Position numbers and translations under genes: made by a program. This document shows positions 1-13,042 of a stretch of DNA of 64,000 nucleotides, one piece after another (position 1 is the first letter of the stretch; each line of letters begins with the position of its first letter). Below the pieces are notes generated by a model, which ran no database searches, was not told the DNA's origin, and worked only from the letters and a program-made list of their open reading frames with translations. The stretch covers positions 1,674,001 through 1,738,000 of the forward strand of contig NC_003281.10 of assembly GCF_000002985.6 (NCBI RefSeq), in the 5' to 3' direction. The DNA is from Caenorhabditis elegans. Lineage: Eukaryota > Nematoda > Chromadorea > Rhabditida > Rhabditidae.

Positions 1-2480
1 CAACCTTCGCTCAACTTCCTCCAGAACTGCTTCAGGCACGTCGAAAAATTGTTTGACCGCCAGAAATAGATCAGTTTTGTCCATAGATCGTCCCATATAT
101 TTGTTAATTGAAATTTCGGATTTTGGAGCAAAATTTGGAGCTGCCGAATTCGGAGCAAAATTTGGAGCAAAATTCTGGGAATTTTGCTCCAAAAATGGAA
201 TTTTCATGCCGCAGAGCCGGATTCCTAGCGTCGCTGACGTGGTAGCTTGACATTTTGCGGTCATACACGCAATTTTGGATACGGTAGCCTGATCGCCGTG
301 TTGTCGTGTGCCGAGCTTCAGGTCAAGGATTCGAGGGGATTTCATACGGTAGGTGAGGTCCGAGAGGACTATGAAATTTCTGGAAATTTTTTTTTGGAAT
401 TTCGAGAATTAAAAATAGAAAATTCTGACAAAAAACAACAACAAAAAAATTTCCAAAAAAAATTTTTTTTTTCGAGTCGCTACTCAGCCAATTCAATAGA
501 TTTTTATCTTATTTTTGCATTTTCTCAACCACCACACTGAGACCTTTGATTTAAGTATAATCATGACTAGGGTTCCGTTTATTCTTAGTTTTAGCCCCGC
601 CCACTTCTTGCCAGTTATTGCAAAATATCTAAATTGTTAGGGTTTTAGAATGAAAATTTAGGTTAAATAGTCGGAAACTAAACATTTAAGCGCTGACAAA
701 GTTAGAGTTGTTTTCTAAGTAAACCCACGACCACGTTTTTAAGTATCTTAAGTTTATATTTAAGCTCCGCCCCCTTCTTGGCCATTATTGCGAAATACTT
801 GAATTTTGGGAGATTTTGCCTAATTCCACAAGTTAATACGATTTATTGCTAAAATTCACTCAAATAACACCTTTCATTTGAGTAAAATTAAGGTCAAAAC
901 CCGCCTACTTGCCTTTAAGCTCCGCCCACTTCTAGGCATATATTGCGAAATATCTTTATAATTAGGCTTTTAATGAAAATTTGTAATTAATAGTCTGAAA
1001 TTTCCCATTTTAGTTCTACCAGCACAATGAAACTTTCATTTTAAGTATAATAATGATTAGGTTCCATTTTATGTATAAGCTCCGCCCACTCCTTGGCAAG
1101 TATTGCGAAATAATTGATTTTTGAAGTAGGTGAATTCTATTAAATTCCTAATTCCACACTATTTTTCACAAAAATCATAAGCTACCATAAAGTTAAATTC
1201 CTGAATCAGAAATCAGATAAATTTAAATATTTCGAAATAATGTACAATAAGTGGGCGGAGCCAAAAAGCATATTCACCGGAAATGGGTCATGTTGGGTGT
1301 CAAATGAAAGCTCTCAGTGAGCTGAACTCGAAAACACACAATTTTGAACAAAAATCTGAAGTTTGGCTGAGTAGCGACTCAAAACTCATTTTTTTTTTGG
1401 CTAATTTTTCTGAATTTTTTTAGAATACTCACTTTGAAAGTTTTCGCTTATTCAAAATAGGCGATCCTTCGATACTTTCCGGTATTACCACATTCTCCAA
1501 CTGATGGTGTCGGCAATTCGAGCAGCTATCGTCTAGTGTGCTCACAGAGCTGCCTTGAATTGTGCTACAGCACAGCGGAGCAATTGATTTCAAGATTTTT
1601 GGCATTTTCTGGTAGAACAGGATTTCCCGCTCCTCACAAGGTTTAAGCAAGTGTCCATTTGGCAGGGAAGTGAACGGGGTGTGACCGCCGACCTGAAAAT
1701 TGACATTTTTTTACAAAAAAATTTTAATAAAATTTAGAAAAAAAAAAGAAAGAAGAGATTTTGAGTCGCTACTCAGGCAATTTGGAATATTTCGCAAAAA
1801 AATTTTTAATTTTCAGATTCAGCACATTGAGACCTTTCATTTAAGTATAATCATGACTAGGGTTCCGGTAAATTTTAAATTTTAGCCCCGCCCACTTCTT
1901 GGTCAAGCTATTGCGAAATATTCGATTTGTGGCGGTTTTTGAGTTTTTGACTTTATTATTAAAAATATTTTGGTGCATTTTAAGAGCATAAGAGCATTGG
2001 GCTCTCAAAAGAACTCTGAAAAGTGTAAATTTAAGCTCCGCCCACTTCTTGGTTGACATTTGCACATATAGTCTAATTTTTTTTTAATTGATAAGAAAAT
2101 GCACTTAAGAGTTTTGAAGTAAAATTTAAATTAAAAATTAAAAAAAAAACGGATTTGAGTCTCCGCCCCTTTTTGGGTCTCGCCACGAAAAGTGTCAATA
2201 TGGGCGGAGCCTAGGCTTGTGGGGTGTTAAGTTGAAGCTGGGGAGCCAACTATGTTTTTATACGTATAATAATATTTGAAAATGTGAAAAAAAATTTTCT
2301 GAAAAATTTTTTTTTTTAATTAAAAAAAAAAATTTTTTCCAAAAATGTTTTCTTTCAAAATTGTTTGATTTTTCTATTGCAAATAAAATTGCAAACCTGA
2401 TGATCAAACGGCTTTAGCACATCTTGCACATTTATAGTTGCTCCATCCAGGGAAGAAGCTCGCTTTATGTTGAGGACCAT
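1..2480 (-). CDS. Inositol hexakisphosphate kinase-family protein, 5' part (runs off window start)
   Basis: Three exons read on the minus strand: 2397-2480 (28 codons from ATG), 1433-1692 and <1-379. Phases agree at both junctions and give 241 residues before the window edge. The product starts with a FDHQVGGH segment (residues 25-32) as IP6 kinases do. It carries the inositol polyphosphate kinase signature PxxxDxKxG as P130-D134-K136-G138, followed by TRQHG and a KCQxTTSATLGIRLCGM stretch typical of the family. These enzymes phosphorylate inositol hexakisphosphate to pyrophosphates using ATP. Oddity: residues about 180-203 form an NFAP/NSAAP repeat inserted between GMK and the KYMGR segment, encoded by a short GGAGCAAAATTT-type DNA repeat (about 125-190). 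The third exon has no start codon of its own. The C-terminal catalytic residues are outside the window, so activity cannot be judged. Confidence 0.86.
540..2215. repeat. Dispersed CTCCGCCCACTTCTTGG repeats in IP6 kinase introns
   Basis: The two introns hold repeated short blocks: GAGACCTTTCATTTAAG, TAATCATGACTAGGGTTCC and a CTCCGCCCACTTCTTGG core followed by ATTGCGAAATA. Cores are near 597, 765, 927, 1080, 1884 and 2035, with inverted forms (GGGCGGAGCC) near 1253 and 2200. They are spaced roughly 150 bases apart. They look like a decayed tandem family and carry no reading frame. Confidence 0.75.
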
Positions 2481-2485
2481 ATTTT

Positions 2486-2492
2486 CTGAAAA
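2486..2492 (-). promoter_or_regulatory. Candidate trans-splice acceptor of the IP6 kinase-type gene
   Basis: On the minus strand a strong ATTTTCAG acceptor lies five bases before the ATG at 2480, with no in-frame upstream coding sequence. In C. elegans such a site next to a start codon is often a spliced-leader acceptor. An upstream non-coding exon would look the same, so this is inference. Confidence 0.4.
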
Positions 2493-3860
2493 TTATCGAT
2501 TTTTTGGGGATAATGGGGGGGGGGGGAAACTGAGGAATATGTAGAAATAAGTGTTGAAAAATATTGAAAATTAAATAAAATAGTGTTTTTGGCTTAAAAT
2601 TTTTTTTTTAAGTTTAAAAAAAAATTTTGAAAAAAATTCGAAAATAAAAATTTTTTTTTTCCTAATTTTTTTAAAAACTTTTTACTAAAATCCTTACCAA
2701 TTCCTTACATTCTATACATTTCTAGGTAAACTACCAATTCACGCGGCCAAATATTTACCAATGATGTCTTATCTATAAGCATTACTAGTACGTACACACA
2801 CACAAATTGGGTACCAGTCATGTGTTTGCTTAGTCATCAAATGGAAAAAAAAGTGTGGGAATTTTCAAAAAGTAAAAATGGAGTTTGGTATTTATCGATT
2901 TTTGTGGAAAAAATAGAAAAAAAATTTTTTTTGAAAATTTTCCAAAAAAAAATTTTTTAGACTTAATTTTTTCTCAAAACTTCAAAAAATTCAAAAAAAT
3001 TTCCAATATAAAATTTGAATTCTCTGTTATTTTTCGCACATAAAGCTAATTTTTATAGAGCTCTGACTCAAAACGTCGTAAAATTTTTTGCGTACTCTCG
3101 AAGCTACAGTAACCCGAAAATGTTGAAAATCTGAGTTAAAGGCTTTAAAAAACTAAATTTGGGTGAAAAATTACAGAAATTCTGGTTTTCGAAAAAAAGT
3201 TGAAGAAAAATCCAAAAATTCAGTGAAACTACATTAAAAAATGAAAAAAAACTGTTTTCCAGAAAAAAAAAATTTTTTTTCAAAAATTTCAAAAAAAAAA
3301 TCCCAAAAAATTGCCAACTTTGATTTTTTTGCTATTTTCAGCAGATAAAACTATTTTCCGGAAATTTTAACTCACTTTGGCTCAAATTTCCGTGCAACTT
3401 GGTGTTTGCGTACTTTCAAAGCTACAGTAACCCTAGAATTTTTCAAATTCATGCTAGAAACTCAAAATTTGGCCAATCACGAAAAAAACCCCTAAAAAGT
3501 TCAAATTTCCTGCTAAAAATCAATAAAAATTGAGTTTTAAAGACTTTCCGCAACCTTAAAGTTAACCGAACAAGACACCAAAATGTGAGTTTTGGGAATT
3601 CGAAACGTGCGAAATTCTACAAATAAAAAGATGGTCGACATGTGTGTGTGTTTGTAATTCGAGAGAAAAATCAACAAACCACCAATTCAATGTCCCAATC
3701 AGGTGAGTGTGAAGGACAATGGGAATAGTACAAAGGAAGTGTATTTTTTTGGACAGAAAATTTGGAAATTCGGCGATATCTCAAAAATTTTTTGATTTAA
3801 AGGGAAAGTGTCAACTTCAAAAATATTTCTCTTGAAATTTTGAATATTTTATTAGTTAAA
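2493..3860. other. Intergenic AT-rich stretch, no gene seen
   Basis: AT-rich sequence with long A and T runs and no supported gene. Two similar segments about 320 bases apart (near 3090 and 3405) share GCGTACT(C/T)TC, AAGCTACAGTAACCC and a following AAATT-rich block, so part is a decayed duplication. Confidence 0.5.
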
Positions 3861-6800
3861 ATCTTTTTGATAGCTCAATTGGCTGCGGAGATAGAGGGCT
3901 TTAAAGTTTGAGAGTAGAGATGAGGAGACGCAGACAGCTAGCGCGCCCTCCCTCTCTGCGTCTCATCCCTTCTTTGCTCTCTCACATCTGGAGGCGCTTA
4001 ACTTTAAACGTGCATATCTCCGCGGGGAGGAGAGATACAAAAAAGGTGTTAACTAACAAAATATGCAAAAATAGGTGGTAAATATTCTGTTAATTAAAAA
4101 AATTTGTTATTTTGAAAACTAACGAAGTTGTAAAAGTTTTAGTGAAAATTTCAATTTTCTTCTCAACTTGTGTGTTTTTCGAAATGTTTTCAATAAAACC
4201 CTCGAAATACTAGAAAATTTTAATATTATAAAATAGGCAACAAACAGACGCAGACAGCCAGCGCGACTCTCCTTTTCTGCGTCTCCTCTCCCCTCCGCTC
4301 TCTCACATCCTGGGCACCCAAATTTAAACCTGTATATCTCGGCGGAGAAAAAAGATACAAAAAAGTTTTTAACTATCAAAATATGCAAAAATATCTGACA
4401 AATACTGTGCTAATTAAAAAATTTTGATATGTCAAAAAATAAGCAAGTTACAAGAGTTTTAGTGACCAACTAGCTACTAAGCCAACTAGAAAAAACACCT
4501 TTCTGGGTCACCTAACTTTAAACGTTTATATCTCTGCGGAGCAAAAAGACACAAAAAAGTTTTTAACTACCAAAATATGCAAAAATATCTGCTGAATATT
4601 TTATTAATTAAGACAATTTAAAAATCTGAAAAACTAACAAAGTTATGACTCGTTTAGTGTTACAAAGTTATAGAAAAAATTGTAAATTTCAATGAAAAAC
4701 TGTTCAAAGACGGCTCTTTTCTAACCCTAAAATTTGCATGAAAATAGAGCAAAAAATCGAAAAAATTTAAAACCATCAAATTTCTGTTCTTTGAAACACG
4801 CAATCTGTCCAAGTCGTAAACCTTTGTGTGATCCCGTGGCCCCGTAAGCGTGGGTGCCGGCTTTTCTCTCAAAAGATATTGGAACATGTGGTGTCTATCG
4901 GTAAATCATCATCTCTGATCCGAAGGCAACTGACTGGACCAAATAGCTTGGAATTTGAAAATGGAAGTGTTTTTCGACCAAAAAATATGGAAATTCTGCG
5001 ATATCTCAAAAATTAATCGATTTATAGAAAAGCTGACAACTACAAAAATATTCCTCTTGTAATTTTAAATATTTCGTTAGTTAAAATCTTTTTGATAGCT
5101 CAATTGGCTGCGGAGATAGAGGGCTTTAAAGTTTGAGAGTAGAGAGAAGGAGACGCAGACAGCCAGCGCGCCCTTCTTCTCTGCGTCTCCTCCCCTCTTT
5201 TTGCTCTCTCACTCTCACTGTGAAGGCGCTGAACTTTAAACGTGTATATCTCCGCGGGGAGGAAAGATACAAAAATGGTGTTAACTAACAAAATATGCAG
5301 AAATATTTGAAAAATATTTTATTTGTTGATAATTTTTTAAAATTTTGAAAACCTACAAAGTTATGTGAGTAAAAAATTAATTTCTTGAAAATTTCTTGAA
5401 AATTCACTAACTTTTTAAAAAGTGTGTTAAAGCGAAATCTTCCAAATACTAGCGAATTTGGTATTTATTCAAAATAAAATTAAAAATATTTAAATTTTGC
5501 TAATTTTTAAGGTGAGACGCAGACAGCCAGCGCGCCCTCCTTCTCTGCGTCTCCTCTCCCCTCTTTGCTCTCTCACTTTCTAGACCTCCCAACTTTAAAC
5601 CATCATATCTCAGCGGAGAAAAAAGATTCAAAAAAGTTGTTAACTATCAAAATATGCAAAAACACTTGAAAAATATTGTGTAAAGTTTAAAAATTTTATA
5701 TGTCAAAAAATAACCAAGTTACAAGAGTTTTAGTGACAACTAACTGCCAACTAGAAGAAAAAAAAACGGGTTTTCAATAAAGAGATCAAAAAACTAACGG
5801 ATATTTGATAAGGAAAAGGTGATGTTTGGACGCTTTTTATACTTGCTTATTTTTCATTAAAAATTGATCATTTTGTAGGAGGAAAACACAATTTTCAATT
5901 TGGAAGGTTTTGAAAGAAAAAATCTGAAATATCCTTGACACGACACTTTTTGACATATTTATGGGGTACTTAAATAATAATCCTATCAACATTTGAATGT
6001 GAATCAAGTACTTCATGACATTAAACTAATGTCAGGTGAAATCAGAAATTACTGATAAAAACAATGAGTTCAAACAGTCATTTTTATTTTTTGGGTTTTG
6101 GGGAATCGGAAACTTTGCACAACTTTTTTAGTTTTTGACATATGAACAAGTTATAAATGATAAAATGTTGAACATTTTGTGTGCAATATTTTGTTAGTTT
6201 ACGACTTTTTTGTAGGTCTCTTCCAAGACGAGATATAAGCGTTCAAAGTAGGCCCAGAGAGTGAGAGAGTGCGAGGAGACGCAGACGACGAGAGCACTCT
6301 CGTCGACTGCGTCTCTGCTCAGAAAACGGTCAATACATTTTTTATACATTTTTTGTACGTTTTGAATAAAAGAAAATGCATAGAAATTCAAAACTATCAG
6401 TTTTAAAGAATGTTGCAATCGTAACTAATTTAGAAAAAAACGTTTCTAATGAAAATATCATAACTTTTTTGTTTTGCAATTTATTAAAAATTTGCAAACT
6501 AAGAAAATATTCCTCCTATATTTTTACACATTTCGTTAGTTTACAACATTTTTGTATCTCTCTTCCCCGCCGAGATACAAGCGTTCAAAGTTGCGACCGT
6601 CAGTGCAGTGAGAGAGTGTGGGAGAAGGGGAGACGCAGAGAAGGAGGGCGCGCTAGCTGTCTGCGTCTCCTCTTCTCTCTACTCTCAAACTTTAAAGCTC
6701 TCTATCTCCGCAGCCAATTGAGCTATCAAGAAGATTTTAACTAATAAAATATTCAAAATTTCAAGAGGAATATTTTGGTAGTTGACAACTTTCTTATAAA

Positions 6801-7740
6801 TATACTAATTTTTGAGTTGTCCCAGAATTTCCAAATTTTTTGTAAAAAAACACTTTCTTTACACTATTCTCATTGTCGTTTACACATAAACTTTGAAGCC
6901 CTCTATTTCTACAACCAGATGAGCTATCAAAAAGTTTTATTTTTAAAAAAATTTGAGAAAAACTTTAAAAAAGTGATAATTTTGAAATTTTATAAAACTA
7001 TCTGAAAGTTTTCGGCCAAAGAAACATGGAAACAAAAAAAATCCGTTGTCGTCATGTAAACGCACCCGAAAATGGGCAGAAATTAGTTGGAAAACAATAA
7101 AAGGGGGGAAACTGATGATCAATGTAAAACGGAAACGAAGAGACGCAGAATGGGAAAGACAGGTGAGAGAGTGACGGGGTAGGAGAGAGTGGCAGAGAGA
7201 CAGACAGACGAAATGTTGGAGGAAAGGACTGGTTTTGTAATTTATTAGTGTGGTGAATGGGGTGATAAGAGGGTGTGAACAAGACGCAGGTAGCGAAAGA
7301 GAGAGAGTGACGAGAGACTAAAAATTTACTGGGAATAATACAAAGAAAGTGTTTTTCACAAAAAAATTTGGCAATTCTGCAATATCTCAAAAATTATCAG
7401 ATTTATAGAGCAGCAGCCAACTGCGAAAAGATTCCCCTTAAAATTTCGATCATTTCGTTAGTTGCAAACTTTTTGGTAGCTCAATTGACTGCCGAGATAG
7501 AAGGCTTTAAAGTTTGAGAGTAGAGAGGAGGAGACGCAGACAGCCAGCGTGCCCTCCTTCTCTGCGTCTCCTCTCTCCTTTGCTCTCTCGCCCTATTTGG
7601 CCATTTAACGTCAAGCCTTCATATCTCCGCGGGGAAAAAAAGATACAAAAAAGTTGTCAACTAACAAAATATGCAGAAATATGTGGTAAATATTTTACTA
7701 GTTGAAAAAAATTTGAAATTTTGAAAAATACCAAAGTTAT
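3860..7740. repeat. Cluster of palindromic GAGACGCAGAC elements (seven copies)
   Basis: Seven copies of a foldback repeat have GC-rich palindromic cores near 3925, 4247, 5149, 5514, 6276, 6628 and 7532. Each core reads GAGACGCAGAC, then GC-rich sequence, then GTCTGCGTCTC or TCTGCGTCTC. The arms hold TATCTCCGCGG or GGCTGCGGAGATAGAGGGC, AACTTTAAACG, and the outer motif TTAACTAACAAAATATGCA. Copies occur in both orientations. There is no open reading frame, and the structure is that of a non-autonomous inverted-repeat element family. Simple GAGAGTGACG-type repeats lie between copies at about 7140-7330. Confidence 0.8.
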
Positions 7741-9110
7741 GAGGAATTTAAGAAAAATTTCTCTTTTTATGTGGTAAAAGTCACAGAGGAGCTGTTCGGG
7801 TTGCTTAAAAATTTTGTTTTAAAAATTAAATATTTTAGGTTTATGAAAATATGTTAAATATTCAGAAAAGATGTGAAAACGTTGCAAAAAAAATTTTTTT
7901 TGGAGTTTTTTTTTGAAAATAAAATTTTTCTATCAACTTCCAGGAGTGCTATCAAATTTTTTATATTTTAGAAAATTTTCGTTGGAATAACACCAGTCTC
8001 TGCTGAGTTATGAAATCTACCAAAATTTGCACTTATTTTCGAAAAAATCCTGTAACTAGGAAATGGGCGGAGCCTAATACAATTGTTTAACTGATAAAAT
8101 GTGTAAAATTTCAAGGTCTTAATTTTATTAGTTAACAACTTTTTTCTAACATTTTTAGTTTCAGAGATAAAAAAGTTTAAAATGTTTTTTAATCCAAAAA
8201 AAATTGTTTTCAAAAAAAAACACCTTTTTTTTCAAAAATTTTACTAAATTTTTTTTTTCGCTAATATTATTCAAAATGTCTTATTTTACAAATAAATAAC
8301 CAAATCCAACACATTTTACAACTAAAAACCCCGTAAAAATGTGTGAAGAATGAGTAAACACGCCTCAAAACTTCTGGGAAAATGCATCGAAGAGGTTTGG
8401 GGAGTGGCGAGAGAGTATGGGTAGGCAAGAGAGTGCAGACACACACACACAGATACACAGACAGATGATCATGAACCACGTGGAATTGGATAACGGATAG
8501 CTGATAACAATTATCAGGTGATAAGAGGGGTGCTAGGGCACAAGGGGCAAGTCGCTACTCACCGAAACTCGGGTTGCTGGGGTGGAAAATTTTACCCGAA
8601 TTTAGAATTTATATATTGGTTGAATAAATAAAACAGTTTTCTCCATTATGCATAAAATATCTGCAAAAAAATATTGAAAATTGAAAAAGGTAGAAGGGTT
8701 TGAAAATTGGTTCAAAATTGCGGGTACTGTACTTTAGAGGGATTTTTTAGATTTTTATTTGAAAAAAAAACATTTAGTGCAAATTTTGGTAGATTTCATA
8801 ACTCAGCAGAGACTGGTGTTATTCCAACGAAAATTTTTTTAAATATAAAAAATTTGATAGCACTTCTGGAAGTTGATAGAAAAATTTTATTTTCAAAAAA
8901 AAACTCCAAAAAAATTTTTTTTGCAACGTTTTCACATCTTTTCTGAATATTTAACATATTTTCATAAACCTAAAATTTTTAATTTTTAAAACAAAATTTT
9001 TAAGCAACCCGAACAGCTCCTCTGTGACTTTTACCACTTAAAAAGGGAAATTTTTCTTAAATTCCTCATAACTTTGGTATTTTTCAAAATTTCAAATTTT
9101 TTTCAACTAG
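7698..9110. mobile_element. Long inverted repeat, about 337-base arms
   Basis: The arm 7698-8034 is repeated in inverse orientation at 8776-9110. Both contain CATAACTTTGGTATTTTTC or its complement, GCACAAAT-type ends, and the block with TCTGCTGAGTTATGAAATC. A 740-base spacer holds AC-rich and GAGAGA simple sequence but no coding potential. This fits a foldback element or an inverted duplication. No target-site duplication was identified. Confidence 0.7.
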
Positions 9111-9629
9111 AAAAATCAGAGGCACGTGCATGACGACTGTAATTGGTAGCAATATTCTTGTTTAAACCATTGACTAGTGGAAGACCAGATGTAATCAAAC
9201 AGAAGAAGTGGTTCAAAATGATTAATGATAATTCTGAAAGTTTTTAAAAATTAACTGAAATTCTGAATAATAAAATAAACTCACTCATATTTGATTGAAA
9301 CAAGCCTCGAATCTGTTATCTTCTACTGAATCCTATGTGCTGTCGAATGGTAAAGAATATGGAGCAATTATTTGAAATATCGATTTATTTTCTGATGACA
9401 ATTCAAATGATGTTTCGATATTTGGCAATTTACGTGAGATTGACCGTATGGGATTTTTGAAGATTTATATTTTTTGAAGCTAGTTTTTTCCGTTTTGGAA
9501 TGGAAATTTTAGAAAATTTATCAGCTTCATTGTAAAATTGTTCCACTTCACCCCTCAACAATTACAGATATAAAGCTACTTCCAACCGAAAACATCTAAT
9601 AAAATTCATTTTTCAAAAAAGTTCATAGT
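9111..9629. other. Intergenic stretch downstream of copy A, nothing recognised
   Basis: No open reading frame, repeat or RNA gene seen. The last 100 bases adjoin the stop codon of copy A and may include its 3' untranslated region. Confidence 0.45.
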
Positions 9630-9834
9630 TCACTCCTCCTTGACCTCCTTGACAGACTCATCTTCAATTCCATTCGTTTCAGACTCACTTGATCTATCCT
9701 TCCGTGTCTCATCTCGTTTAACTTTTCCATCAATTTTGAACCAAGTGGTGAAGGCTTCCGTCAGGTAATTCATAATTTTTGTGATATCGTCTGGAACGGC
9801 AGTTGGGTCGTAGGCCTGAAAATTTGAGATATAG

Positions 9835-10440
9835 GCTGGGGAGTAGAAAGTTGTGGAAGTGTTGGCAGTGTGTCAATTGGTGCAAGCTTAAGCGACAGCG
9901 CGTGATGTGTCGGATGCAAAGTTCCAAAAAGCACAGGCTGGTTAGACCAAACCAGTAATGTGTCCGCTGCTTTTTTAACCACTGATCACTGATCAACGCC
10001 AGTTGTGGGGTGACATGGCGCGCCCGTAATGTGCCGGCCACTTTTTTTTTTAACTTCTAGTTAGTAGATCCAATCAAATGCCGGCTGCTCCTGCTTGCCA
10101 ACCTACAAGGTGTCGGCTGCTCCAAGATAGAAGGAAGGCGACAGTAACTATGGGCCCGTAAAGTGTCGGTTGCAGAGACTCTTGTAGTGTCCGCTGCAAG
10201 TCTCTAACTCATAGTGTGGCCAAACTGGTTAGATGTCGGCTGCTGCCCTAAAGCCCCGGGATGTGAGTGTCGACAGTTAAAACTCATGGTATGTCCGCTG
10301 CAAGTTTCCAACCCTCAAAGTAAACCAGTTTGGTGTCGGCTGCTTGTCCTATGTGAGCTCTCGCTAGAACCCGCAAAGTGTTCACTGCAAGTTTTCAAAA
10401 GCAACCCCGCAAACTGTCTGCTGCTACTTTGCACTGGCCA
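9835..10440. repeat. TGTCGGCTGC interspersed array in the last intron of copy A
   Basis: About a dozen imperfect copies of (A/G)TGTC(G/C)GCTGC are spaced some 30-45 bases apart. They often alternate with ATGTCCGCTGCAAGTTT. The array fills most of the intron between exons 10479-10630 and 9630-9815. Spacers vary, so this is a decayed satellite-like array, not a strict tandem. Confidence 0.8.
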
Positions 10441-11343
10441 GCGCCCGACAACATCCGGTCTCCGCCATTCAACCTCACCTCAAACGCATACATAAAAATC
10501 CCATAGATCGCAAATCCATACTCAATCGGCTGCATAACCGGACCTTCACAGTGAGATCTCAGAGATTTCAGAACACTTACAAATGTGGTTTTCTTGTTCA
10601 ACGCGAACATTTGATAGCCAAGATCAATGTCTGAAACGGATTCAACATTTGTAGGCGCGCCTGCCTATTAAAAACCTACAGGCAAAAAATCATACTCCTC
10701 GAGATTCCATGCACAATAACCGGGGTTTTGGAACACTTCACATTCTTGATGAGCTTGAGCAAAGTTTTCGAGTTCTCGGGGACGGAGCACATTGACCAGG
10801 ATTTGTAGAGGTGGTGGGTTACGGTGAACTCTTTCTCTTTTCTGAATTTTTCAAAAAAATATTTGGAAATTTAAAACCTGACTATTTAAACTTACTCGTA
10901 CTGAACCACAAGTGTCCTTTCTTCCACATCCTCATCCTCTTCCATATCACAGCAACTAATCTTAAAACCTCCGATCTTTACAATCCCATCAGCACTTTCC
11001 GGGAAGTACTTGCAGAACATCCGATTCCAGTTCGCATCTTCCTCATTCACCTGTCCCAGCATGACAATATGGGTGACACGTTCCTGACGAACTGCCCACC
11101 AGAATTTGAACACTGTGGATGCTTTATCAAGGATCTTGTGTAGAGGAGATTGAGTGAGAATGAGTTGGAGGCCATTTGGACACTTGATTCGGTTGGCATG
11201 AAAGAAGTCGGATGTTAAGCGGGATCCGTGGACGTTTAGAGGTACACGGGTTGCCATGACCAGTGGAAGTTCTTCTCTTAATAAGAAATTGGAGTAAAGA
11301 AGCTTCAGAGTCGTGTGGTGTAAGGGACCATTAATTAAGACCC

Positions 11344-12200
11344 AGTAATTAAGACCCCCCGGCTGCTTTTAAAACCAAGTTATGTATCTACGTGACCGTG
11401 ATGTGTCGGCTGATAAGACCCGTGATATGTACTCGGCAAATTTCACACTCCCGGAGTGTGTGCCAGGAACATGTCCGCTGCTGTTCAAACTTTTCCTAAT
11501 GTCCCGGCTAGTGTCAGCTGCTTTAAACCCATAGTATGTTCTAGAGAACTTCGCACGGTAGATCCAAGCCAGTACAATGTCAGCTGCTGCCTGCCTACTA
11601 ACAAAGACCCACGAGGTATCGGCTGCTTGCAAAACGTGCCCGTATTGTGTCGGCTGCTAAAACCCGTGATATGTCCGCTGCAACTTCCACACTTCCATAG
11701 TGTGGCCAGGACAAACCAGTAAAATGTCGGATGCTTGATCAAACTCTTCCTAATGTCCCGTGTCAGCTGCTAATTGCGTACTCCCAGAGTGTGTGCCAGC
11801 AACCCATGGTATGTCCGCTGCAAATTCCACGCTCGAAGAGCGTGTACCAGTATGGTGTCGGCCGCTTTTCTAATTTCTAGAGAACTACGCATGGTAGATC
11901 TATGCCAGTAAAATGTCAGCTGCTTCCTGCCAAACCTACGAGGTGTCGGCTGCTAGTTTTACCAATGTGCGTATCGATGCGCCCGAAATGTGTCAGCTGC
12001 TAAAACCCATGGTATGTCTGCTGCAAGTTATACACTCCCAAAGTGTGGACCTGAAAGATGCCGACTGCTTCATTTAAATTTTCATAGAGGCCCCGTGAAG
12101 TGTCGGCTGCTAATCTCCCATGGTATTTCTCGTTAGAGCCCCGGAAGGTGTCGGATGCAAGTCTACAAAATCTAAACCGTAAAATGTCGGCTGCCCAGAT
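11344..12200. repeat. TGTCGGCTGC interspersed array in a second intron of copy A
   Basis: Over twenty further copies of the TGTCGGCTGC/ATGTCCGCTGC motif pair fill the intron between exons 12245-12449 and 10896-11276. Recurrent spacers include ACTCCCAGAGTGTG-like short palindromes, CCCGTGATATGTCC and AGCCAGTA(C/A)AATGTC. A single copy also sits near 15858. Confidence 0.8.
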
Positions 12201-12831
12201 CTGCACTAACTGGCGCACGCCTTGCAAAGAATATTTCCCATTACCTCTGCTCCAATGAGTGCTTCTTCACGTAATCTGTCATTCCGACGCTCTTGATCTT
12301 CTCCGAATCCTTGGCCAACAGTTTCGTGACATATTCCTTCAAAACCTCCGTCGGGCTCTTGCTCGTCAGCTTCTCATCCTTCTCAAACTTTCTGACCTTA
12401 TTGTAGAAGCCTACGATCATATTCTTTACAAAATCAAGTGGAATTTCTTCTGAAATTTTCTAGTTTTAATTAATAGTTGAGAGAAACTCACGTTTAAAAC
12501 GCTGGGCTTCCACATCTTGTGGGGAATACGGAATACCTTTCATCATCACTGGATATTCGACTGGCTTCTTCTCCTTATCCTCGTCAGGGTCGCAGAGGGA
12601 GAGTAGGATTGCAAAAAGAATGAATGCAATAAGCAGGTAGATCAATCCCAGTACAACATAGGACCAGGGGTAGAATCTGGAAAACAATTAAAATTGAAAT
12701 TCTGAAATTTCCAAAAAAGTGCAAAAACACAATTTGCCGAAAATTGTCGGCAGTTGCCTTTTTTTCCGGCAAATCGATAATTTGCCGGTTTGCCGAATTG
12801 CCGATTTGCCGGAAAATTTTATAGGTTTAAA

Positions 12832-13042
12832 CTTAGGATTAGGCTTATGCTTAGGCTTAGGCTCGGACTTGGGCTCAGGCTTAGGCTTATGCTCTCCTTA
12901 GTGAGAGTTAGGTTTAGCCTTGGCGTCAGTGGCGAGCGTTAGCTTTAGGCTTGGGTTTATAGCGTGTTTTTCATTTTTCAAAGGTTAGGCTCAGGCTTAG
13001 GCTTAGGCTCGGACTTAGGCTCAGGCTTAGGCTTGGGCTTAT
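12832..13042. repeat. TTAGGC telomere-type array in copy A intron
   Basis: Degenerate TTAGGC hexamers (variants TCAGGC, TCGGAC, TTGGGC) lie on the plus strand in two blocks, about 12838-12900 and 12986-13042. A GGCGTCAGTGGCGAGCG hairpin half (12922-12943) lies between. The array abuts the donor of the ectodomain exon at 13051. Reading through it gives a KPKPEP-rich pseudo-protein that is probably not coding. Confidence 0.85.

Noticed and set aside
9835..12200. CRISPR-like spaced repeats
   Set aside because: The genome is a eukaryote, cores are only about 10 bases and imperfect, and spacers vary in length and are themselves related.
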